DNA of 64,000 bases from JAHJQQ01 sp963737555 (GTDB lineage: Bacteria; Pseudomonadota; Gammaproteobacteria; Thiohalobacterales; Thiohalobacteraceae). Below are positions 36,145 to 43,652 of the stretch, in pieces. The notes under the pieces are model-generated. The model had not been told where the DNA came from. It saw nothing but the letters and a program-made list of their open reading frames with translations, and did not search any database. The stretch spans positions 62,001 through 126,000 of the forward strand of contig CAVTTB010000001.1 in NCBI GenBank assembly GCA_963737555.1. The letters run 5' to 3'. Each line of letters begins with the position of its first letter. Position 1 is the stretch's first letter. The translations under genes were made by a program, and so were the position numbers.

Positions 36145-36447
36145 TTTAGAAATCTGGAAATTATATTTTACTAGGTAATTTTCTGAGAGTCTGCTTCTGA
36201 CCGAACTCGGTAGTGACTACTTTCAGAAATCTGCTGTAGCTGTGTGGCCGCTCCCGGCGAAGAGCAGTCTTCGGAGCTATCCGGTTATTGGATCAAGGTT
36301 AAAGACCGAGATCGCCGACAATGATGTGGTTACTTAGTTTACATGTATATTCCGTACACACATTAGAGCTGGAAGTCGTCATGCGGCGAGGCTCAACTCA
36401 ATCCGATGTTGCTATCATTTCGATACGTCTAGTCCTATGATTTGACG
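36145..36447. other. Intergenic region with CTTCTGRCCGAA-type repeat
   Basis: About 300 bases without a gene, marking the 3' end of the TIR/SLOG run. It holds GCTTCTGACCGAACTCGG at 36191-36208 and TTTCAGAAATCTGCTGTAGC a little further on. Both resemble segments at 42470-42515. Nothing else recognised. Confidence 0.5.
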
Positions 36448-36870
36448 ATGCACAGAACCCAAGGTAGTGACTGCCGAGCACGTTCACGCGAAATAGCCAA
36501 GGCGAGGTACAACGCCTTGCTTGGGGAGAATGGTGGCGTGCTGACAGAAGCGGAGGCAGCAACCCGCCTCGGTTCGTCGCTCGCCGAAATCCGGCAACGT
36601 GCAATCGCAGGCACCGTCATTGCCATACGGGGCGAGGATGGGCAATTCAGTTATCCCGCGTATCAATTTGCTGAGCAGGGTCTGATCGATGGCGTGGATG
36701 AGGTTCTGAGCCGCCTAAGCACTCATGGCCATTTGCCGCGTACCCGATTTCTGCTCACCCATGACGCTGATTTAGGCGGGTTGACCCGCCTGGAAGCCTT
36801 GGCAGATGAATCACTCCGCCCCTTGGTTTTTCGCTCAGCAGACCAGTTTGGCGAACAAGGGGCATCCTAA
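36448..36870 (+). CDS. HTH/antitoxin-like protein
   Basis: About 140 residues. EIAKARYNALLGENGGVLTEAEAATRLGSSLAEIRQRAIAGTVIAI is a helix-turn-helix-like region, followed by GQFSYPAYQFAEQGLIDGVDEVLSRL and FLLTHDADLGGLTRLEAL, then a C-terminal FGEQGAS. This layout recurs in plasmid and chromosomal antitoxin-like proteins paired with a small toxin; no toxin is visible here, so it may be an orphan. I chose ATG 36448 over a TTG 6 nt earlier; no clear ribosome site precedes it. GC-richer than the TIR run, hence another module. Confidence 0.6.
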   Translation: MHRTQGSDCRARSREIAKARYNALLGENGGVLTEAEAATRLGSSLAEIRQRAIAGTVIAIRGEDGQFSYPAYQFAEQGLIDGVDEVLSRLSTHGHLPRTRFLLTHDADLGGLTRLEALADESLRPLVFRSADQFGEQGAS

Positions 36871-37449
36871 CGATGTTCACTGTTAACGATATTTACCCTC
36901 ACACAGGCATTGTTACAGCCCGCGGGAAACGGTCAACAATCTAGGCACACGAAGCCTATTTAAATTCGCCAAATGTATGGGCAGCATGGACTGCTCCAAA
37001 TCGAACACTCAGCACAGGTGCAGGCGCTTCTGGCCGAAAGCTGGCTCTGCATAATAGAAATAATTGAATTAGTTTGTGCCCGGAATCGAACCGTAGCGGA
37101 CCTGTACATCAGACGAGCCATACGAAAACGGCATGGCTCAGATCGGCCAGAAGCAGTCCGCATGTAATGACAGCTTAACTGACCGTTTATGAAGATAGAG
37201 CTAAGTTTGTGGCGCTAGGTTCTGCATTCCCGAATTCAACGCCCTATCCGTAGTTTTCCTGCTGGATATCCGGAACCCGCAAACGTAAAATCGTTTTAAC
37301 CCGGCTGGTTACGGAAGATGCATTGCTCTCCCGCCAGACTAAGTTCGGTAACGGGGTAACGTTCCTTAATATTTTCCTCCGTAGAGTTGGTGGGTGCTTG
37401 TGCCCGTTATGCTACCGGCCCCAGGAAAAGCCTGGGTTGTGGAGAGTCT
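36871..37449. other. Intergenic region with inverted CTTCTGGCCGA pair
   Basis: About 580 bases. CTTCTGGCCGA near 37027-37037 and its reverse complement TCGGCCAGAAG near 37143-37153 form an 11-bp inverted pair ~105 nt apart. The segment between has a 64-codon open frame (36973-37167) with no ribosome site or family resemblance; I do not call it. 37180-37440 shows nothing apart from the presumed promoter of the helicase gene. Confidence 0.5.
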
Positions 37450-40400
37450 ATGCAGGTCAAACTACCGGCAGTATGGGCGCTTGACATAAAGCTCCCCAAC
37501 CTCGGCCATGTTAGACAGCAGCTTCTATCTGAGCAGGTGATGCGATGTAGGGCCGTCTCGTGCACGCGTGAGAAAGATGTCGGACACCTGCTCTTAGGCG
37601 AAGACAATCAATCAGTCGCATATCTCTTCTCTAGGAGGCCAAAGTCGAAGACCTTCACTCAAGATGAGCGCGTAATCGTTGCGAAGTACGAGTCGGTCGA
37701 CGTAGAAGATCTTGATTTGACCACCGGCTACTGGCTGCGCCACCCACTGCTGCTCGATACCTCCCTGCGTTCCAGGCAGCTTGCAGCGGTAGCTCTCGAA
37801 TCCTGGCGGGGCGCCTTCCGATTCATTGAGGAAGATTCTGGCCGAAGCGTAATCGGACTGCGTCGTCCGCAAGTAGGCGCGCTGCATGCTATACACGCAC
37901 ATTGGTGCACCACTAGTGAAACAGCTACCGTCGTTATGCCGACCGGTACAGGCAAGACGGAGACGATGCTGTCAACGTTGGTCTCTGCGCTTTGTCCTCG
38001 CGTGCTGGTTATCGTCCCGACAGACGCCTTGCGTACCCAGATCGCTGGTAAGTTCGAGAGTCTTGGTGTTCTGAGAATTCCAGGAAATGCTGTTTTAGCT
38101 TCTGATGCGCTCTGTCCAGTGGTCGGAACACTACTGTCACGACCAAGGACAGCAGCGGACGTAGACGCCTTCTTTTCTCAGTGCAATGTCATTGTGACGT
38201 CCAGTGCACTCGTTGGAGGCTGCGATAAAGAGGTGCAAGCACGTATGGCCCACCTCTGTACCCATCTCTTTATCGACGAGGCACACCATGCGGAAGCAAA
38301 GACTTGGAAGGCGTTCCGGCAATATTTTGAGGGTAGAACTGTTCTTCAGTTTACTGCCACGCCGTTCCGCGAGGACGGTCAGAAGGTAGATGGAAAGCTC
38401 GTCTTTGTTTATCCGCTTCGTAAGGCGCAAGAGGAGGGGTACTTCCGTCCGATCAGGTTCCGGCAAGTACACGAGTTCGACATTGCACGCGGTGACGAGA
38501 AGATTGCGAAGGCCGCCCTCGACGAGCTGGACGCTGATTCCACTGGAAAACATATCGTGATGGCGCGTGTGGATAGTGTGTCGAGAGCGGCTACCATCCA
38601 CTCGCTCTACCAGACGTTCGGGCGCTATGAGGCCATAGTGGTTCACTCTGGCATCCCGTCTCGGGAACGTGAAGGGGCCAAGCGGAAGCTATTCACCGGC
38701 GAAGCACGCGTTGTTGTATGCGTGGACATGCTTGGCGAGGGATTCGACTTGCCAGAGCTGAAGATTGCGGCCTTCCATGACATCAAGAAGAGCTTAGCTG
38801 TCACCCTTCAATTGGCGGGACGGTTTACCCGCTCTCGTCCAGACTTGGGAGACCCGGTCTTTATCGCCAATACGGCGCTCATCGATGTTACCGAGGGGCT
38901 TCGAGCCCTTTACTCACAGGATCCGGATTGGAACGCTCTGCTTCCGGCACTTAGCACAGCGGTCATTGACCAAGAAGTAGCCTCACAAGAGTTTTTTCAA
39001 GGCTTTGATGCCTTTCTTAGCGAGGTTCCCCTTAAAGACCTTCGTCCGGCAGCTAGCATGGTCGTATACAAGACCCGTTGCGCAAACTGGCATCCAAAAG
39101 GTTTTCGGAAAGGCTTTCGCGGCCTTACTGCGCGGGACAAGCTCTATCACAGTCTAAACGAGCGAGAAAACACACTTGTAGTGCTTGCAGCAACTGAGAG
39201 TTCTGTGCGATGGAGCGATGTAGAGTCAATTCGGACAATGGGATGGGAGCTCTTCATCGCAACCTGGGACCGCGATAGACGTCTTCTGTACCTTCATGGT
39301 TCCAATATCAGCGGTTCGTACAAGGAACTCGCAAAGGCTCTTTGCGGCGATGATGTCGAGTTGATGATCGCTCCAAAACTCTTCCGTTGCTTCCACGGGA
39401 TTAACAGGCTTGTTCTGAACAACGTTGGACTGAACGAGCATCTAGGGCGTCAGATTCGGTATACGGGTAGAATGGGTTCCGATGTCGAGGCACGTATCGG
39501 ACAGGCGGCGAGACAAGGGGCCACGAAAGCTGTTCTAGCCGGCCAAGGCTTTGAGCGTGGTCAGAAGGCATCCATTGGGGCAGCTAAACGCGGCCGAGTT
39601 TGGTCCAACCTGAGGCTTCGGGTGGATGCGTTTGCAACCTGGGCGAGATGCATAGGCCAGAAGCTGGTCGATGAATCAATAGACCCAGATGCCGTTTTGG
39701 CGGGCACATTAAAGCCCAATCCAGTTGGTTCCGTTCCAAACAAGGTGGTCATTGCCGTCGAGTGGCCGACTGAATTACTCGTACGGCCGGAACATGCTAC
39801 GAACTTTCTAACATCTGGAAGTACGGAAGTGCCTCTCACCAATGTAGATATCGGGGTGTGTCCGCGTAACGACGATGGATCGGTCGTTGTGAGGGTCTTC
39901 TGTGAGAGATGGGATGGATTATTACAGCTCGAATTATTTTGCTCGAACGATACCTTTGACTTCCGGTTCAAGCAGGTCTCCGGTCCTCAACTAAACATCC
40001 GTAGAGGTCAAACTATCGAACCACTCGCCGAGTTCTTTACTGAGTGTCCTCCGGCAATCTGGTTTGCGGACGGTTCTTCGCTCGAAGGATGCGAGTACGT
40101 GGAGCTGCCCGCTACTACGCTACAGCCGTTTCCCATCGAACAGTTAACGATCCTCGATTGGACCGGTGTGGATATCACTAAGGAGTCGCAAGGAGAGAGT
40201 CGGAAAGCCGGAACCGTGCAGCATAGGCTTATCGAACACCTTCAGACAGACATAACTTACGAGGTCATCTTCGACGATGACGGCGCAGGTGAGGCGGCGG
40301 ATGTCGTCGCCATTCGTGTTCTAACTGAAGGCGATAGAAGCACTATCGACGTAGAGCTTTACCACTGCAAGTATGCTGGGGGAGCGCCAGGAGCACGCGT

Positions 40401-40737
40401 AGATGATCTTTATGTTGTTTGTGGACAAGCCCAGAGGAGTACTAATTGGCTGGCTAACCACCAGCGGAGGACCGAGCTCTTCACGCATCTATTAAAGAGA
40501 GACGGCATGCGAACTTCACAAGGTCGATCTACGCGCTTTGAACGCGGAGACGTCCCTGCTCTCATACGGATTCGTGATATGAGCCGGAGATGCGAGGTCC
40601 GACTGCGAGTAACCGTGGTTCAGCCAGGCCTGTCGGTGGCTGCGGCTACGAGAAGCCAATTGACGCTCTTGGCTGTTACTGAGCGCTATTTGAGTGACAC
40701 CTATGAGATTCCACTTCGTGTGCTATGCAGCGCATGA
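37450..40737 (+). CDS. Large DEAH-box SF2 helicase with C-terminal nuclease-like region
   Basis: 1095 residues. Walker A is MPTGTGKTE (~163-171), followed by LVIVPTDALRTQIAGKF, the DEAH box LFIDEAHHAEAKTW (~274), LQFTATPFREDG and the second lobe (VVCVDMLGEGFDLPELKIAAFHDIKK, LQLAGRFTRSR). The C-terminal ~200 residues contain VEFDDDGAGEAADVVAIRVL-like acidic strands and IDVELYHCKYAGGAPGARVDDLYVVCGQAQ (~965), which reads as a PD-(D/E)xK nuclease core (E-x-x-x-x-K). ATG 37450 has GGAGAG upstream; a longer TTG start at 37387 is possible. The layout suits a DNA-degrading defence protein. Confidence 0.8.
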   Translation: MQVKLPAVWALDIKLPNLGHVRQQLLSEQVMRCRAVSCTREKDVGHLLLGEDNQSVAYLFSRRPKSKTFTQDERVIVAKYESVDVEDLDLTTGYWLRHPLLLDTSLRSRQLAAVALESWRGAFRFIEEDSGRSVIGLRRPQVGALHAIHAHWCTTSETATVVMPTGTGKTETMLSTLVSALCPRVLVIVPTDALRTQIAGKFESLGVLRIPGNAVLASDALCPVVGTLLSRPRTAADVDAFFSQCNVIVTSSALVGGCDKEVQARMAHLCTHLFIDEAHHAEAKTWKAFRQYFEGRTVLQFTATPFREDGQKVDGKLVFVYPLRKAQEEGYFRPIRFRQVHEFDIARGDEKIAKAALDELDADSTGKHIVMARVDSVSRAATIHSLYQTFGRYEAIVVHSGIPSREREGAKRKLFTGEARVVVCVDMLGEGFDLPELKIAAFHDIKKSLAVTLQLAGRFTRSRPDLGDPVFIANTALIDVTEGLRALYSQDPDWNALLPALSTAVIDQEVASQEFFQGFDAFLSEVPLKDLRPAASMVVYKTRCANWHPKGFRKGFRGLTARDKLYHSLNERENTLVVLAATESSVRWSDVESIRTMGWELFIATWDRDRRLLYLHGSNISGSYKELAKALCGDDVELMIAPKLFRCFHGINRLVLNNVGLNEHLGRQIRYTGRMGSDVEARIGQAARQGATKAVLAGQGFERGQKASIGAAKRGRVWSNLRLRVDAFATWARCIGQKLVDESIDPDAVLAGTLKPNPVGSVPNKVVIAVEWPTELLVRPEHATNFLTSGSTEVPLTNVDIGVCPRNDDGSVVVRVFCERWDGLLQLELFCSNDTFDFRFKQVSGPQLNIRRGQTIEPLAEFFTECPPAIWFADGSSLEGCEYVELPATTLQPFPIEQLTILDWTGVDITKESQGESRKAGTVQHRLIEHLQTDITYEVIFDDDGAGEAADVVAIRVLTEGDRSTIDVELYHCKYAGGAPGARVDDLYVVCGQAQRSTNWLANHQRRTELFTHLLKRDGMRTSQGRSTRFERGDVPALIRIRDMSRRCEVRLRVTVVQPGLSVAAATRSQLTLLAVTERYLSDTYEIPLRVLCSA

Positions 40738-40745
40738 CAATGGCG

Positions 40746-40771
40746 TTAGCCTTCCCGAAGGCTAAGTATTT
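40746..40771 (+). terminator. Probable terminator after the helicase gene
   Basis: TTAGCCTT (40746-40753) pairs with AAGGCTAA (40758-40765) around CCCG, followed by GTATTTT. It sits 9 nt after the stop codon. Confidence 0.6.
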
Positions 40772-40802
40772 TCCACCCGGTTATGTCACGAATTAGGCAA
40801 AA

Positions 40803-41270
40803 ATGGACACTCAACAGTTACTAAATATCATCGACACAGATGAACTCACTTACGAAGCTACGGCTCTGATGGTATGGGAGGTCGGTGCCGTGGATAACAT
40901 TGATGATGTTGCTAAGTTCATGTGGCGTGGTGGCCCAACCCCGCCTCAGGCGTCGGCAAAGCGGCCACGACGCTTTCTATTGTCTGAAGAGGATAATCGG
41001 CCCGAAAAGAAATATTGGGAGCTTGTAAAAAGAGAAATGTTCCATTTTCTCTGCGAGCGCAATAAAAAATACGAATCGCTTTGGAAGCGGATAGAAGCGC
41101 TAGAAAAGAAAGGCTCTCACGCACTGATAATAGCCATATCGGGATACATAGGGGAAAAATCGGGTGTAGAAGCTAGCATGCTAGCGGGGTTTGTTGCAGT
41201 GTGTCTCTACGGGTTATCCAAGATCACCAAAGAGGCTTATTGCGAGTACTTGAGGCAAAACACTGCATAA
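40803..41270 (+). CDS. Hypothetical protein next to the helicase
   Basis: 155 residues. N-terminal MDTQQLLNIIDTDELTYEAT; middle rich in Lys, Arg and Glu (RPEKKYWELVKREMFHFLCERNKKYESLWKRIEALEKK); C-terminal hydrophobic stretch (SHALIIAISGYIGEKSGVEASMLAGFVAVCLYGLSKITKEAYCEYL) that could be one or two membrane helices. The family is not recognised. It lies 65 nt after the helicase in the same direction, beyond a possible terminator. A membrane-active partner of the helicase is conceivable but unsupported. Confidence 0.65.
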   Translation: MDTQQLLNIIDTDELTYEATALMVWEVGAVDNIDDVAKFMWRGGPTPPQASAKRPRRFLLSEEDNRPEKKYWELVKREMFHFLCERNKKYESLWKRIEALEKKGSHALIIAISGYIGEKSGVEASMLAGFVAVCLYGLSKITKEAYCEYLRQNTA

Positions 41271-41334
41271 TGAGCGCTTACGGCCCACAAATCGTTAGAC
41301 ATACCAGCCCCCCAACGCACAATCACCGTAGAAA

Positions 41335-42396
41335 ATGAAGCTTACTGAAAACCCAGCTGAGGACGAGCTACTTATCCGACACGCAGAGGCGCAAAGAGTC
41401 TTTGCAGCGGCTCATATCGAGGAGCGCATAGAAGAAATTGAACTCTTCAAAGCTTTCTCGGCGAGCAAGGGCCTCTCTCTGACTAATGACAATTTTTCCT
41501 ATATACCTACGATCGGAATAGTCGCTTCCGCACCGGGCATCCTCGAACACCTAACAGAAGGCATTGCTCGTGAGCGGGACGGTCTTATTACGTTTGACAT
41601 ACTTTCGTCAGAATTTCATGCGAGTGTTCATCAGCCGGGGTATTTTCGTGCCCGAAATTACATGCTGATGGCGCACCCGTATTTCCGACGCGGAATGCAC
41701 AGCATCAATAACTGGGCGCCTAGATTCGTCGATCTAGTCTGGAGCTTTGAAAGCAACGATGTCACGAAATACATTGCAATTGACGAGGACCGCGTCAGAA
41801 TCAATGTCGATGACACCAGCTACATCGAATTGGACACTTGGTATGGGCCGCCATACAACGATGACATTTCAAAGATTCAGAGTGGAGTAGGCAAGCTTCG
41901 CCCTCCAATGGATCTCAATCCTGATCACGTGTCACTCTTCTTCGCCAATGCGTACAGCTTAGATACAAAATGGAGCGAAGATGGGCGCATCAAGACCTTT
42001 CAGGCATTGGAGTTTAAGTCGGAGCAATCCTATCTCATTCTGGATGGCCAAAAGTACTTCCCGGCGCGCTACGTGCACGCAGAGTTCGACCTTGACAGTG
42101 GTACCTTCCGTCACTTCGATGGAGCAGTTCAGTGTTACAGCGAGGAAGAGTACGCTCAACGCCGAGATTCAGACTTTAACTACAATCTGAAAAGCCAAGC
42201 GCGGATCAAGGCGCGCTCGAAGAAATTGTTCAAGTTTAATGGCAAGTTGAGGACGGAACACTGGGTTGAGTTATGTTCTCATTTCTTTGCTGGAAATCCG
42301 CTCGTTTATGAGTACTTCACGGGCAACTATCCAGAACATGTGGCGGATGCGGTTAGCAAACTGCGAGAGCGTGCCGCACGGCAGGAGGATGACTAA
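41335..42396 (+). CDS. Hypothetical protein, last gene of the island
   Basis: 353 residues with no recognised domain. Segments include FSYIPTIGIVASAPGILEHL, GMHSINNWAPRFVDLVWSFESNDV, EDRVRINVDDTSYIELDTWYGPPYNDDI and a Lys-rich SQARIKARSKKLFKFNGKL. It is soluble, acidic at the N-terminus and without Cys motifs. It follows the 155-aa gene by 64 nt and may form a three-gene unit with the helicase. The C-terminus is rich in charged residues (RERAARQEDD). Confidence 0.65.
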   Translation: MKLTENPAEDELLIRHAEAQRVFAAAHIEERIEEIELFKAFSASKGLSLTNDNFSYIPTIGIVASAPGILEHLTEGIARERDGLITFDILSSEFHASVHQPGYFRARNYMLMAHPYFRRGMHSINNWAPRFVDLVWSFESNDVTKYIAIDEDRVRINVDDTSYIELDTWYGPPYNDDISKIQSGVGKLRPPMDLNPDHVSLFFANAYSLDTKWSEDGRIKTFQALEFKSEQSYLILDGQKYFPARYVHAEFDLDSGTFRHFDGAVQCYSEEEYAQRRDSDFNYNLKSQARIKARSKKLFKFNGKLRTEHWVELCSHFFAGNPLVYEYFTGNYPEHVADAVSKLRERAARQEDD

Positions 42397-42807
42397 CAAC
42401 CGAGCGTGACCGATATTGCAAGGACGGTGCGCGCCGCTCTGGCGGCGCACACGGGCTATAAATGACCGCTTCTGGCCGAACTCGGCTGTAGCTGTGCTCT
42501 GAAATCTGCTTTCACTATAGGTCCGTAACCGGTTGTTAGCAGACGAAGAGGGATCGCTGAAACATGCCACCCGACTTCCTCGTTGGTCAAAAACCGGACA
42601 AAGTAAATTTTACATACACTGTCAGATCAAATTTCGGCTACTACTGATATATTTATAGTTTCACGGTGCTCTATCAGGTGCCCATTTTGTGACCGTTTCG
42701 AGAGGAAAAGTGAGGTTTGGAGAGGAATGGTAGAGGTGCGTATCCCTGTATTCTCTTTAAATACCAACCTCTTAGTACCTCCTGGGTCCGCTCAGAATAA
42801 TTTTTGC
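42397..42807. other. Island right flank: repeat and possible integrase relic, no gene
   Basis: About 410 bases. GCTTCTGGCCGAACTCGG at 42470-42487 matches the repeat at 36191. GTGCCCATTTTGTGACCGTTTC at 42678-42699 matches 18-19 of 22 bases of 16355-16376, inside the 3' end of the integrase gene, and reads NGHKMGT-stop on the minus strand. The rest is AT-rich and featureless. Confidence 0.5.
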
Positions 42808-42833
42808 GAGTTCGAATCTCTCCGGGCGCGCCA
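42808..42833 (+). repeat. attR: 26-bp direct repeat of tRNA-Arg 3' end
   Basis: Identical to 16281-16306. Immediately downstream lies the terminator that presumably served tRNA-Arg before the insertion. Confidence 0.9.
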
Positions 42834-42839
42834 TATAAA

Positions 42840-42872
42840 CGATAAGACCCGCCTTGTGCGGGTTTTATCGTT
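42840..42872 (+). terminator. Displaced tRNA-Arg terminator
   Basis: CGATAAGACCCGC pairs with GCGGGTTTTATCG, one G-T wobble, loop CTTGT, followed by TTT. It lies 7 nt after attR, at the distance expected for the original tRNA-Arg transcript end. Confidence 0.8.
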
Positions 42873-42919
42873 TGGGTCGTTAGATAATCTGAGCGGACGT
42901 CAGCGAGGAGGGTTTGGGC

Positions 42920-43255
42920 ATGCGTGGAAGAGTTTCTTGGCTAGCGGTTCTAATCGTTGGTTTGTCACCTAACGTCTGGGCGGGTGTCTCAGGTTGGACG
43001 GTGCCTGTTGCCATTGCGGCGCTAGAGGCCAATCAGCAGGGGCGTTTCACGTTGCGCTTGAACTTGGAGAAGAGTGCCAGCGGTTGCCGCAGTGCCGACG
43101 GATTCTATGCCGATTATGGCCGTGCTGGCAGTGAGCTTATGTATCGCACAACGTTAGACGCGTTGCTTCACGAGCGGAGGGTGCAGTTGTTTGTCACCGG
43201 CGCGTGTGATCTCGACGGTAACTCGGAGATTTCGTCCGTGCGCATTCTTCCTTGA
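42920..43255 (+). CDS. Small exported hypothetical protein
   Basis: 111 residues with a signal peptide (MRGRVSWLAVLIVGLSPNVWAG) and a short mature domain holding one Cys in the first half (SASGCRSADGFYADYG) and one near the end (VTGACDLDGNSEISSVRI), possibly forming a disulfide. ATG 42920 has GAGGAGGG about 8 nt upstream; a TTG 6 nt earlier is less likely. Not recognised. It is the first chromosomal gene after the island. Confidence 0.7.
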   Translation: MRGRVSWLAVLIVGLSPNVWAGVSGWTVPVAIAALEANQQGRFTLRLNLEKSASGCRSADGFYADYGRAGSELMYRTTLDALLHERRVQLFVTGACDLDGNSEISSVRILP

Positions 43256-43271
43256 ATGCAGTAATGGTGTG

Positions 43272-43643
43272 ATGGAATTCTTCGCGACTGCCACTGTCCA
43301 CACGAACGTCCTCGAATTGCAGCGACGTTTGTCGATCAGCGATTTTACGCGTTGGTGTGCCTCAGTGAGCGAAGTGTTCAGCGACGAGGGCGCGCGTGGC
43401 GAGATCTACTGCGTGTGGGGGCGTTTTCGCGTGCACCGTGAAGATATCCGCGATGGTGTGCGCTTTACGCTGCCTGGTTGTCCGAATGCGCTGCAATGGA
43501 CGGTGACCACCGGTCAGTCACCCGAGCCGAATAAAGTGGTGGTACATCTGACCATCAACCGCCGTGAACACGATCCGGACTTCGTCGAGTCCAATCAGCA
43601 ATTCGTTGCCGATTGGGCGTCAGGTCTGCAGGCGAATTGGTAA
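43272..43643 (+). CDS. Hypothetical protein
   Basis: 123 residues, MEFFATATVHTNVLELQRRL, with many aromatic residues: SDFTRWCASVSEVF, GEIYCVWGRFRVHREDIRDGVRFTLPGCPNALQWTVTT. It looks like a compact beta-rich soluble domain. It starts 17 nt after the exported protein gene and may be co-transcribed. It faces the convergent GGDEF gene. Family not recognised. Confidence 0.65.
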   Translation: MEFFATATVHTNVLELQRRLSISDFTRWCASVSEVFSDEGARGEIYCVWGRFRVHREDIRDGVRFTLPGCPNALQWTVTTGQSPEPNKVVVHLTINRREHDPDFVESNQQFVADWASGLQANW

Positions 43644-43652
43644 CGCGGAATC

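Larger units (their letters stand above)
16281..42833. mobile_element. 26.5-kb integrative defence island at tRNA-Arg
   Basis: The bounds are the 26-bp direct repeat (attL 16281-16306, attR 42808-42833). A tyrosine integrase starts reading 7 nt inside attL and points toward it, with an excisionase-like gene 380 nt behind. Between them are a type I RM locus, GmrSD-type, DUF429 and AbiE-type genes, a TIR/SLOG/Nmad2/MazG/UDG run, and a helicase locus. No phage structural, conjugation or replication genes were seen, so it probably needs a helper or moves only by integrase action. Base composition varies sharply by module (AT-rich 16.3-18.7, 22.7-24.5 and 31-36 kb; GC-rich hsdM), so it was assembled stepwise. 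Confidence 0.9.

Noticed and set aside
36973..37167. 64-codon plus-strand frame in the island spacer
   Set aside because: No ribosome site, no family resemblance, and it spans the inverted CTTCTGGCCGA repeat, so it is probably non-coding.
16281..42833. Island as a prophage or conjugative element
   Set aside because: No capsid, tail, terminase, relaxase, type IV secretion or replication gene was recognised; only integration and defence genes.
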